Origin: JAGTVG01 sp964389805
GTDB taxonomy: Bacteria > Bacteroidota > Bacteroidia > Cytophagales > Cyclobacteriaceae
Direction: 5' to 3'
NCBI GenBank assembly: GCA_964389805.1
Contig: CAYMFU010000082.1
Location: 1-24,651 of the forward strand
DNA: 24,651 nucleotides
In this document: positions 8,263-15,461 of the stretch, in pieces
Layout: each line of letters starts with the position of its first letter
How positions within the stretch are numbered: the first letter of the stretch is position 1
Program-made: the position numbers and the translations under genes
Notes under the pieces: model-generated
Database searches by the model: none
What the model was told of the DNA's origin: nothing
The model's input: only the letters and a program-made list of their open reading frames with translations

Positions 8263-9375
8263 ATGAAAAATCTTAAGCGACGAAGTTTTTTGAAGAAAAC
8301 TGGAACCATACTGGCAGCCTCAGGAATGACCCAGAACCTACATGCATTCAATATTATTGGACGGGCTACAAAAGATATGAGTGTTATAGGTCATGGAAAC
8401 TATAAATACCGGGTAAACAAAGAATGGGGAAATCTGGATCCAGGCAAAACCCCTGTATTCAACTGTCATGAGATGGAAATGGACTCCAGGGGACGTTTAG
8501 TAATGATCACTGATGAAATCAGAAACAACATCCTCATTTACGACAAATCCGGGAAACTCCTTGACAGCTGGGGCACATGGCTTCCGGGCGGACATGGATT
8601 AACTATAAGTAATGAAGGAGGGGAAGATTTTCTATTTGTCACGGATTGCGGTTATTTCGTGGGCAGGGACGGTAAGGGAAAAAGCCAGGCTGGACGGGTA
8701 TGGAAACTGACAATGGATGGCAGGTTGGTTTTCAATATTGGTCATCCCTCGACCATAGGTGTATATAAACCGGAAGATCCCTTCAGACCCACTGAAATAG
8801 CGGTAGCTCCTAATGGAGACTTTTATGTAGCCGATGGCTATGGCCTGGATTATATTCTACAATACAATTCCAAAGGTGAATTCATCAGGAAGTTTGGAGG
8901 TCAGAATAATGAAAATGAGGAAGAAAATCTGGTTAATGCGCATGGCGTAGCCGTAGATCTGAGAGATCCTCAGAATCCGACGCTGGTCTGCACTTCCCGA
9001 ACTGAGAATTGCTTTAAATTTTTTACACTTGATGGGAAATATATAAAAACACTTGAATTACCTGGTCTCTATGTCTGCCGGCCTGTACTGGATGATCAGA
9101 ATATTTATGCCGGTGTCTGCTGGTCAAAGACAAGGAAAGACAACAAAGGATGGGTACAGGATACAGGCTTTGTTACTGTCATTGAAAATGACAGGGTTGT
9201 CAGTAATCCAGGGGGTACTGAGCCGGTTTATCAGGATGGAAAATTAGGACAAATGTACCAGGATTCAAAGATCTTCAACCACGGTCATGATGTATGTGTG
9301 GATGATGACAAAAACCTGTATGTATGCCAATGGAATGCTAATAAAACTTATCCCATAAAGCTGGAACGGATCTGA
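8263..9375 (+). CDS. Tat-exported NHL-type beta-propeller protein
   Basis: 370 aa from the ATG at 8263. An in-frame TTG 21 bp upstream only adds residues before the Tat signal and is rejected. The N-terminus carries a textbook twin-arginine motif, KRRSFLKK (5-12), then a hydrophobic stretch and a likely cut after LHA (~28), so the protein should fold in the cytoplasm and be exported to the periplasm. The body shows NHL-like blades: CHEMEMDSRGRLVMITDE, PTEIAVAPNGDFYVADGYG, NAHGVAVDLRDP and GHDVCVDDDKNLYVCQWN. Histidines sit at the same place in several blades (CHEM, GGHGL, NAHGV, HGHDV), as in metal-binding six-bladed propellers related to peptidyl-hydroxyglycine lyases. Tat export suggests a cofactor or metal bound before export. 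The reaction is unknown. Confidence 0.8.
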   Translation: MKNLKRRSFLKKTGTILAASGMTQNLHAFNIIGRATKDMSVIGHGNYKYRVNKEWGNLDPGKTPVFNCHEMEMDSRGRLVMITDEIRNNILIYDKSGKLLDSWGTWLPGGHGLTISNEGGEDFLFVTDCGYFVGRDGKGKSQAGRVWKLTMDGRLVFNIGHPSTIGVYKPEDPFRPTEIAVAPNGDFYVADGYGLDYILQYNSKGEFIRKFGGQNNENEEENLVNAHGVAVDLRDPQNPTLVCTSRTENCFKFFTLDGKYIKTLELPGLYVCRPVLDDQNIYAGVCWSKTRKDNKGWVQDTGFVTVIENDRVVSNPGGTEPVYQDGKLGQMYQDSKIFNHGHDVCVDDDKNLYVCQWNANKTYPIKLERI

Positions 9376-9395
9376 CCAGTTTCAGGAATGAAAGA

Positions 9396-9415
9396 AGTGA
9401 TCATAAGAAATCACT
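9396..9415 (+). terminator. Candidate hairpin after the Tat-exported propeller gene
   Basis: AGTGAT and ATCACT form a perfect 6-bp stem with an 8-nt loop, 20 bp past the stop codon. T-rich sequence (TTTGTTTAT) follows after a 7-nt spacer. The placement between two same-strand genes suits a terminator, but the stem is AT-rich and the T-run is not adjacent. Confidence 0.4.
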
Positions 9416-9465
9416 AAGGAGGCTTTGTTTATATAATTAGACTGGTTTTCTCCGATCCGTAATTC

Positions 9466-9497
9466 TTGTAATTTATCCCGCATTTTCACTATCTTCG
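9466..9497 (+). promoter_or_regulatory. Candidate promoter of the cyclase/TPR gene
   Basis: TTG (9466-9468), a 21-bp spacer, then TATCTTCG (9490-9497) approximates the Bacteroidota -33/-7 pair. A start point ~7 nt downstream would fall almost exactly on the ATG at 9503, implying a leaderless or nearly leaderless mRNA. The next in-frame ATG, at residue 12, lies inside the conserved cyclase motif, so a later start is unlikely. Confidence 0.35.
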
Positions 9498-9502
9498 AGT
9501 TT

Positions 9503-11989
9503 ATGCCAAATCAGAAACGCCATCTTGCTGCAATAATGTTCACCGACATCGTCGGATATACATCCCTGATGGGAGATAATGAAGCCCGGGCAATGGAACT
9601 GGTAAGAAAAAATAAAACCATTCAGAAAACGCTTGTTGAAAAGCACACCGGCAGCTGGCTTAAAGAAATGGGTGATGGAACGATGTCCAGTTTCCCTACC
9701 GCATCTGATGCCATCTATTGTGCACTTGAAATTCAAAATCAACTTAATGAGGAAAATGATCTGTCAGTCCGAATTGGTATTCACCTGGGGGAGATTTTAA
9801 GCGAAGAAGGGGATATATATGGTGACGGTGTCAATATTGCATCACGACTACAGACCATCACTGATCCTGGCGGGATCTATATTTCAGATCCTGTTCAAAA
9901 GTCCGTAAAATCACGATCGGATATTCATACGATATATTTAGGGGAATTGCATCTGAAAAATGTAGATTATGGGGTCAAAACCTATGCCCTTCGAGGTGAG
10001 GGACTCCCCAGGCCAGCAAAAACCTGGGATAAAAAACTGACAGGTAGGATATGGGCTGAAATCAGAGAGAGAAAAGTTCACAGGGTGACTTTTGCGTACC
10101 TGGCACTTTCTGCAATTGTAATTAGTCTTGTACCTTTAATCCCGATCCTAGATTCATTTAAAATTTTTATTTACCTGATTCTTGGCATAGGCTTTCCTCT
10201 GGCGGTATACCTTGCCTGGAATTTTGAAAGAAGCCCTATGGGATTCGTGCGCATATCATCCAAGCAAGCATGGGAAAATCCCTACTCAGGGAGCCAAAAA
10301 AAACCTATGACGGGTAACGTTGTAATTGTTGGCCTTCTAATTATCATTCTAGTGATCAATACAATTCAATACGCCCCCGAAAAACAAGGTATAAAATCCT
10401 TAAATAATGAAAGACTGCTCGCTGTTGCTGTAATGCCCTTTCGGAATGACAGTAACGACCCGGCGAATATCTATTTCTGTAACAGTATTATGGAAGATGT
10501 CATTAATCAATTGTCTCAAATTGAGGGAATGCGGGTTCCTTCATTAACCTCAATGTTATACTACCGAGACAATCCAAAACCTTATACTGAAATAGTGAAC
10601 GAACTGGGGGTAAGTCATTTACTTGAGGGAAGTGTCAGAAAGCTTAAAAACAGAGCTCTGATGACTGTGACTTTGATCGACGCCAATCAGAACGATCAGG
10701 TATGGTCGAACCGTTATGAAATGGACCTTTCTGTCGAGGGCGTCTGGGAGATACAATTTGAAGTAGCTCAACAAATTATCAGTTCGTTACAATTAGCCTT
10801 GACAAACGACAGGGCCGATCCTCCTGCTGAGACTCTACCAACTACAAGCTATGAAGCCTATGATAATTACCTGATGGCTAAGGACCTTAGCAGGTCCTGG
10901 GGTATTGAAAAAAACAGAAGATCTATCGATTTATTGCATAATGCCCTTTCGCTGGATCCTTCATTCTACCTTGCGACCGCTGAACTGTCACAGAGTTACG
11001 CCATCCGTGCTGAACTTACAGGAGGGCCATGGGTTGATTCTGCGGAATTTTACGCACAGAGAGCTTTTCAGATGAACCCTGGGCACCCTGAATCTTTGAA
11101 TGCAATGGCTTACTACAAAACTCTGCTTGGTGACCCTGCTGAAGGGCTACAGTTATACAGGAAGTCACGAGATTCAGGAAAGCAGGGAACAAACAATTTT
11201 CTGGGTTGGTGCGAGTGGCTGCTCGGTAATCATGAAGCTGCATTACAATGGGCTTCCCAAAATCTGAAAAATGATCCGAATAATCCGATTTACTATATAG
11301 ATATCAGCAATGCACTTGCATCTCTGGGGTTGTTTGAAGAAGCAACACGCAGTGATAATAAAGCCCTTACCCTGAATCCTGAATTTACGTTTGCTTATGA
11401 AAATAAGATCAGGTATAAGATTTTTCTGGGTGACTATCAAACAGCTATGGCCAATGTGGACATAGCCCGGGCGGCATATTCAAAGTCGGATTGGGGACTA
11501 AAAAGATGGACGGCCCTCATCCAGATCAAACTAGGCAATATTGACCTGGCTCAGGATCAATTGGAAGGCTATTTAGAAGAGAAGGTGGAACAAAATATGC
11601 CAGTAGGTCACCAAATCGACATTTTTACAGGAATGGCTTTAGAGGCATATGTAATTAACTATAAAGGAGATTCTTTGCAGGCTGAAAATATTTTTCGCCA
11701 AATATTGAAGAAAATCGAAGAGACCATGAATCCTAAGTATCCTCCGAGATCCAATATTCTTGCAGGATGCTATGCCAGTATTGGGATGCATGAAGAAGCT
11801 TTATCAGAACTAAGAAACGGTGCTGGTACAGGCCCATTCAGTTACTACTATCTTAGTGTTCTTCCTCTTTTAGATCCTATCAGGCACCTTCCTGAATACA
11901 AGGAGATCTTGAACAATTTAAAAACAAAATCAGATCGGATGAGGGAAAATGTAATAGCAAAGGGCTATTTTGATGAGTTGACAAAGTAA
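9503..11989 (+). CDS. Membrane class III nucleotidyl cyclase with TolB-like domain and TPRs
   Basis: 828 aa. The class III adenylate/guanylate cyclase catalytic domain is at the extreme N-terminus (~8-165): FTDIVGYTS with metal ligand D15, WLKEMGDGTM with K54 and second metal ligand D58, and DGVNIASRL with the transition-state pair N111 and R115. The key catalytic residues are therefore present. Three hydrophobic segments follow (~196-214, 219-239, 272-290). A TolB/FlgO-like domain spans ~304-433 (AVMPFRNDSNDP, GVSHLLEGSVRK, DQVWSNRYE), and degenerate tetratricopeptide repeats span ~448-800. The layout predicts a cytoplasmic cyclase coupled through the membrane to a periplasmic TolB-TPR sensor. 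It should make cAMP (K54 favours ATP) in response to an unknown periplasmic signal. This architecture is widespread in Bacteroidota and environmental Gram-negatives, but ligands are not known to me. Confidence 0.88.
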   Translation: MPNQKRHLAAIMFTDIVGYTSLMGDNEARAMELVRKNKTIQKTLVEKHTGSWLKEMGDGTMSSFPTASDAIYCALEIQNQLNEENDLSVRIGIHLGEILSEEGDIYGDGVNIASRLQTITDPGGIYISDPVQKSVKSRSDIHTIYLGELHLKNVDYGVKTYALRGEGLPRPAKTWDKKLTGRIWAEIRERKVHRVTFAYLALSAIVISLVPLIPILDSFKIFIYLILGIGFPLAVYLAWNFERSPMGFVRISSKQAWENPYSGSQKKPMTGNVVIVGLLIIILVINTIQYAPEKQGIKSLNNERLLAVAVMPFRNDSNDPANIYFCNSIMEDVINQLSQIEGMRVPSLTSMLYYRDNPKPYTEIVNELGVSHLLEGSVRKLKNRALMTVTLIDANQNDQVWSNRYEMDLSVEGVWEIQFEVAQQIISSLQLALTNDRADPPAETLPTTSYEAYDNYLMAKDLSRSWGIEKNRRSIDLLHNALSLDPSFYLATAELSQSYAIRAELTGGPWVDSAEFYAQRAFQMNPGHPESLNAMAYYKTLLGDPAEGLQLYRKSRDSGKQGTNNFLGWCEWLLGNHEAALQWASQNLKNDPNNPIYYIDISNALASLGLFEEATRSDNKALTLNPEFTFAYENKIRYKIFLGDYQTAMANVDIARAAYSKSDWGLKRWTALIQIKLGNIDLAQDQLEGYLEEKVEQNMPVGHQIDIFTGMALEAYVINYKGDSLQAENIFRQILKKIEETMNPKYPPRSNILAGCYASIGMHEEALSELRNGAGTGPFSYYYLSVLPLLDPIRHLPEYKEILNNLKTKSDRMRENVIAKGYFDELTK

Positions 11990-12032
11990 AGATAGACAAG
12001 GCAGATCGTAAAATACTGGAATAATTTTATGA

Positions 12033-12063
12033 TTTAACTTCTCTCCCAGTCATTATAATTTCG
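12033..12063 (+). promoter_or_regulatory. Candidate promoter of the small protein gene
   Basis: TTTA (12033-12036), a 19-bp spacer, then TAATTTCG (12056-12063) resembles TTTG-N19-TAnnTTTG with one change in each box. It would give a leader of about 100 nt ahead of the ATG at 12170. Confidence 0.35.
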
Positions 12064-12169
12064 TCTAACATGAAGACAATCAATCCCGATGCTTTTAGCG
12101 GCCCGATTTGGAAATTTTAAAATTAAGCCAACATTGTGTAGATTTAATATTCACCAAAACTTTATCACC

Positions 12170-12454
12170 ATGAAAAGAATAGTATTTACCGCCAAAGTAA
12201 AAGATGCTGTAAAATGGGAAGAAGGATACAGGGAGCATGCTCCCATGCTGAGAGAAAAGCTGGGTGTCACAAAGCCAATTCATTTTGCAACCAATGCGGA
12301 AACAAATGAGATTTGCATTCAGGGAGAACCGGATAACCTGGAAAAATATCTTGAACTAATACAGACACCTGAATTAGCAGAGGCTATGGAAAAAAATGGA
12401 GTTCTTCGGGATACGGTTAGACTGTATATCCTGGATAAGCAAATTAGTTCATAA
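12170..12454 (+). CDS. Small alpha/beta-barrel-like hypothetical protein
   Basis: 94 aa from the ATG at 12170. A frame extension back to 12089 would add 27 residues with no family-like character and is rejected. The sequence alternates strand and helix (KRIVFTAKVKDAVKWEEGYREHAP, then EICIQGEPDNLEKYLELI, then VRLYILDKQ), as in a ferredoxin-like fold of the dimeric alpha-beta barrel type. No catalytic motif stands out. It is probably a soluble cytoplasmic protein. Its only neighbours are a cyclase gene upstream and a converging membrane fusion gene downstream, so context gives no function. Confidence 0.7.
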   Translation: MKRIVFTAKVKDAVKWEEGYREHAPMLREKLGVTKPIHFATNAETNEICIQGEPDNLEKYLELIQTPELAEAMEKNGVLRDTVRLYILDKQISS

Positions 12455-12504
12455 TCGGATAAGTTTCCCAGGCGGAACCATACAGCATTAATTCATCCCA
12501 CATA

Positions 12505-12523
12505 TCATCTACATGAGTGATGA
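12505..12523. terminator. Weak hairpin between convergent genes
   Basis: TCATC and GATGA pair over a 9-nt loop in the 92-bp gap between the small plus-strand gene and the minus-strand DoxX fusion gene. On the plus strand it is followed by GGGATAATTTTA, a loose T-rich tail. A 5-bp stem is marginal, and position is the main argument. Confidence 0.25.
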
Positions 12524-12546
12524 GGGATAATTTTACTTAGTAAATA

Positions 12547-14103
12547 TTATCCATACCATTCACGTGGGCGGAGTGATATGTCGTTCAGGACATCGATGGT
12601 AATATTTACATCTTTAACGATCTGGAAATCAAACATACCCACACAAATAAAATCGGCACCATTCTGGAAAGCCCAACGGAATCCATCTTCAGGAGGGATT
12701 GCCCCTGCAGCAAGTATTTTAAATCCCATTACCGGAACTTTCGCACGATTGACAAACTCTACCGTTCGATCCGGGAAGAGGCAGAAAATATTATCATGGA
12801 ATCTGTTGTGGTCAATATGTTTTTTCCCATCGACTTCGAAAGGGACTCTCTTTTCAATAGGATGCGCAGACCAGTACTGGTCGTGGTGCATCGTTTTCAT
12901 ATAATAATCCGGTATGATCCCCTCTTCTTCACATGCAATCAGTGCATCAACTGTGTGTGAGGCCAGGCCTGCTACACATCCCTGACTACGTATATGGTCA
13001 AGCATCTTTTCGACAACATCTATTCTACCGTCCCGTACCAGCCAGTCACACCAATTGCCCTGAACCTGGATAATTTCGCAACCATGATCTATGGCCTTGT
13101 CTATATTTACATAATAATCATCATTTTCCATATCGGGGTGAACTTGTGAAATTACCTTTATCTTCCCACCTGTAACTTTCTTATATTTCTCAATAACGGG
13201 ATTGGTAACAAAACCTATATTGATGGTATTCACCCCTGCCTGTTCAGCAAGCATTAATGTTTCAAATATCTTTTTCTCTGTATTATAGGCTCTGAATAAT
13301 GAAGGAACATAGAGGAGATCCCTGGAATGAGCCCAGCCCCCGAGAAGATTTCCCCCCAAAACCAGTTTGCTGATTTCATGATCACCAATTTTCCCTTTAG
13401 GCAATTCTCCTTTTAACTCACTCAGATCCATAGCTCCTACCTGAATGGTTGCTCCAGACAATGCATCCGGTCCATATTTCTGACTTTCCCTGAATGCACC
13501 CCAACCAACGAGACCCAGGGCCGGTACCGTAGCCATATTTTTCAACATTTCACGTCTTGAATTAGGCAAATCTCCAGCATCAACAACTGCTTCAGCGGAT
13601 GAATTAGGCATATCTCCAGAATCAGCATCTCCTTCACCGGATGATTGTTTCTTGAACATTGAAAAAGAAATTGCATAGAGGCCATATCCTTTTTCCTTAG
13701 TAAATATCAGAACCATTAAAGCCAATGCCTCAATAAAGATCCTGTTCACGATGTAGAGGTTTCCTTCTGCGCCACTAAAAATAGAATAACCAAATGGTGG
13801 ATATGCGAAATAATAGAGTGTTAACAACAGTGTGCCTGCAATTGCAGCATATCGTATTAATATCCCCAGGAATAATGCCAAGCCTATAAATATCAGTCCA
13901 TAAATATTCAAAATATCAACAGTCTTCATCAAGGCAGGTGAAGATGCCAATCCCTCATAAAAACCAGACATAAACCCGGTTGAATTTATCAAATAGTTAT
14001 ACGCACTCCACTCAGGGGTATAAAGTTTTGTTATTCCTTCATACAGGAAATGCCATCCTATACTTACTCGAAGGACAGTAACAAAGATCCTCTTCCAATT
14101 CAT
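12547..14103 (-). CDS. DoxX-type membrane domain fused to a Tat-motif TIM-barrel (aldo/keto reductase-like) domain
   Basis: 518 aa. Residues 1-150 resemble DoxX: about four hydrophobic segments (~5-22, 64-84, 86-103, 118-136), with the family-like LRVSIGWHFLYEGITKL opening. A polar linker (~151-182) contains a 14-residue duplication ending GDMPNS / GDLPNS. Next comes SRREMLK (182-188) and a hydrophobic stretch (~190-204), which reads as a twin-arginine signal with Met in place of Phe. Residues ~235-518 look like a TIM barrel related to aldo/keto reductases (LVLGGNLLGGW, IIQVQGN, GLASHTVDALIACEEEG, VMGFKILAAGAIPPEDG, ADFICVGMFD). The usual AKR Asp-Tyr-Lys-His tetrad is not obvious. Inference: the DoxX part enters the membrane by Sec, and the barrel is exported by Tat, so that a membrane redox module serves a periplasmic enzyme. 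A promoter candidate lies ~95 bp upstream. No partner gene is adjacent. Confidence 0.78.
   Translation of the reverse strand: MNWKRIFVTVLRVSIGWHFLYEGITKLYTPEWSAYNYLINSTGFMSGFYEGLASSPALMKTVDILNIYGLIFIGLALFLGILIRYAAIAGTLLLTLYYFAYPPFGYSIFSGAEGNLYIVNRIFIEALALMVLIFTKEKGYGLYAISFSMFKKQSSGEGDADSGDMPNSSAEAVVDAGDLPNSRREMLKNMATVPALGLVGWGAFRESQKYGPDALSGATIQVGAMDLSELKGELPKGKIGDHEISKLVLGGNLLGGWAHSRDLLYVPSLFRAYNTEKKIFETLMLAEQAGVNTINIGFVTNPVIEKYKKVTGGKIKVISQVHPDMENDDYYVNIDKAIDHGCEIIQVQGNWCDWLVRDGRIDVVEKMLDHIRSQGCVAGLASHTVDALIACEEEGIIPDYYMKTMHHDQYWSAHPIEKRVPFEVDGKKHIDHNRFHDNIFCLFPDRTVEFVNRAKVPVMGFKILAAGAIPPEDGFRWAFQNGADFICVGMFDFQIVKDVNITIDVLNDISLRPREWYG
13559..13642. repeat. 42-bp imperfect tandem duplication inside the DoxX fusion gene
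   Basis: Units 13559-13600 and 13601-13642 are adjacent, equal in length and in frame, sharing for example GAATTAGGCA, ATCTCCAG and a CGGAT end. They encode two 14-residue copies in the linker just before the Tat-like motif, both ending in G-D-(M/L)-P-N-S. Several diverged positions show that the duplication is not brand new. Confidence 0.85.
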
Positions 14104-14196
14104 GATATCTTAGTTTAATAACGGTTAAAAAATCAAAAAATAACACACATAATTATCTCAAAATGTGCTCGGAAATTCAAAAATCAGACAGCTACT

Positions 14197-14227
14197 CAAA
14201 TATAGCATAAATCCATCAAAAATTAAA
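14197..14227 (-). promoter_or_regulatory. Bacteroidota-type promoter of the DoxX fusion gene
   Basis: On the minus strand, TTTA (14227-14224), a 19-bp spacer and TATATTTG (14204-14197) match TTTG-N19-TAnnTTTG with a single change in the -33 box. The expected start is near 14190, giving an ~85-nt leader. Confidence 0.55.
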
Positions 14228-14408
14228 TATTAGTGTTGACATGCAGTACCTTATCCGGAAATGGGTATTATTTATTGTGGGAAACGGTGCCAAAGTATTA
14301 AAAATCATTTCTGAGTAATTCACATTCCGGGAATCAAGAAAAAAAGGAATTGACTTAGGCTCCAGCTAGTAAAAAAGTTGATACGGATTTCTTCCAGACC
14401 GGGATTTT

Positions 14409-14426
14409 GCTCCATATTCATAGAGC
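14409..14426 (-). terminator. Candidate hairpin after the SMP-30-like gene
   Basis: On the minus strand GCTCTAT and ATGGAGC pair over GAAT, a 7-bp stem with one G-T wobble, 9 bp past the stop codon. The following bases are A-rich rather than T-rich, so it is not a standard intrinsic terminator. It may instead protect the 3' end of the mRNA. Confidence 0.3.
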
Positions 14427-14435
14427 TTGGGATGG

Positions 14436-15329
14436 TTATTTGACAAGTTTGTAAGCTCTCACCCGATTGTCAAAGAAGGTAGGAACAAACAACAGGTTAT
14501 CCTCTGAAGAATAATCAAAATCAGCGGTATTTACTCCATCGGATTCCGTATCAAGCAATTTGGTCACATTACCTTCAGGAGATACATGAAAAATAGCACC
14601 TGCCCAACGGGAAGTCAGATACGCCCCATCACCTATAAAGACTATACCGTCACCACCTTCCAGATTCTTTGCTAATATCTTAACTTCTTTCGTGTTCCAA
14701 TCAATTTCTTTAAGCAAACCACTCCCGCTGGTGAGCAATAACAGCCGTTCTTTTTCCCAAAACAACCCATTAAATGATTCATCTGCACCGACAAGAAATT
14801 CAGAGATAACATCATCTTTCAAGGCATATATGGTATTTGAGGCTGATCCGGTTATATATACCACCCCGTCATCTCCAACTGTTATATCATTTAAGTTAGG
14901 TTTTCCCTCAATACTATATCTGTTGGTTATCTCACCAGTCTCTACATCGACTTGTACGATCTCATCAGTATCAGCAACATAAAGCCAACCTCCACTAATC
15001 CCCATTCCGGTGGGACTACTCAGGCCTTCAACCCATTTCAGTTCAAAAATATTCCCGGACAGATCCATTTTAGAAATAAATCCATTCCCATCCTTTTCCC
15101 ATGGATTTAAATTCACATTGGATATATAAATTACTTTTCTATCCTTATCAAAAAATACTGATTCGGGTGTTCTTAATAAAGTATCTGAAGCCCAAACCAA
15201 TTCAAGCCTGTATGCAAGTGATTGATCTGTCAATTCATCCTTCTCAATATTTTGTTCATTTTTAGTATTTTTTCCGGAATTGCATGACAAAATAGCGAAT
15301 AGCATCAAGGCAAATAATAGATATTTCAT
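14436..15329 (-). CDS. SMP-30/gluconolactonase-like beta-propeller lipoprotein
   Basis: 297 aa. The signal peptide has a good lipobox (AILSC, lipidated Cys16), followed by a polar tether (~17-36). The body follows SMP-30/gluconolactonase spacing: TPESVFFDKDRKVIYISN (54-71) carries the usual first Glu (E56), PTGMGISGGWLYVADTDE (106-123), NLNDITVGDDGVVYITG (145-161) holds the Asn-Asp pair (N147, D148), and NTADFDYSSEDNLLFVPT (267-284) supplies a late Asp. In the family these residues bind a divalent metal for lactone hydrolysis. The fit here is suggestive, but not every position can be proven. Location is the outer or inner membrane surface. It lies downstream of the DUF5060 glycosidase with a 132-bp gap and could share its transcript. 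A lactonase beside a glycosidase would suit oxidised-sugar use, but this is inference. Confidence 0.75.
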   Translation of the reverse strand: MKYLLFALMLFAILSCNSGKNTKNEQNIEKDELTDQSLAYRLELVWASDTLLRTPESVFFDKDRKVIYISNVNLNPWEKDGNGFISKMDLSGNIFELKWVEGLSSPTGMGISGGWLYVADTDEIVQVDVETGEITNRYSIEGKPNLNDITVGDDGVVYITGSASNTIYALKDDVISEFLVGADESFNGLFWEKERLLLLTSGSGLLKEIDWNTKEVKILAKNLEGGDGIVFIGDGAYLTSRWAGAIFHVSPEGNVTKLLDTESDGVNTADFDYSSEDNLLFVPTFFDNRVRAYKLVK

Positions 15330-15371
15330 AGTCTTTGTAGTATTAGTTATTAAACATTGGTAGGAAATACA

Positions 15372-15387
15372 TCACTTTGATCAGTGA
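15372..15387. repeat. Short inverted repeat between glycosidase and SMP-30-like genes
   Basis: TCACT and AGTGA pair over TTGATC in the 132-bp gap, 43 bp before the lipoprotein ATG on the minus strand. It could be an operator or a weak intercistronic hairpin. No promoter matching the Bacteroidota consensus is seen in this gap. Confidence 0.25.
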
Positions 15388-15461
15388 AAGCACCATGAAT
15401 TAATTTCAATAATATGAAAACAAATCCCTTTATCCTAATTATATTTCTTTTGGCGGATTAT

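Larger units (their letters stand above)
14104..14435. other. 332-bp gap upstream of the DoxX fusion gene
   Basis: This interval separates two minus-strand genes. It holds the DoxX-gene promoter candidate (14197-14227) and, at its far end, a hairpin after the SMP-30-like gene (14409-14426). No further ORF or repeat is supported. The strong promoter candidate argues that the two genes are separate transcription units. Confidence 0.5.

Noticed and set aside
12070..12120. Sixteen-codon ORF in the leader of the small plus-strand gene
   Set aside because: It sits just past the promoter candidate and could be a leader peptide, but it has no run of regulatory codons and no alternative hairpins. Chance is the simpler reading.
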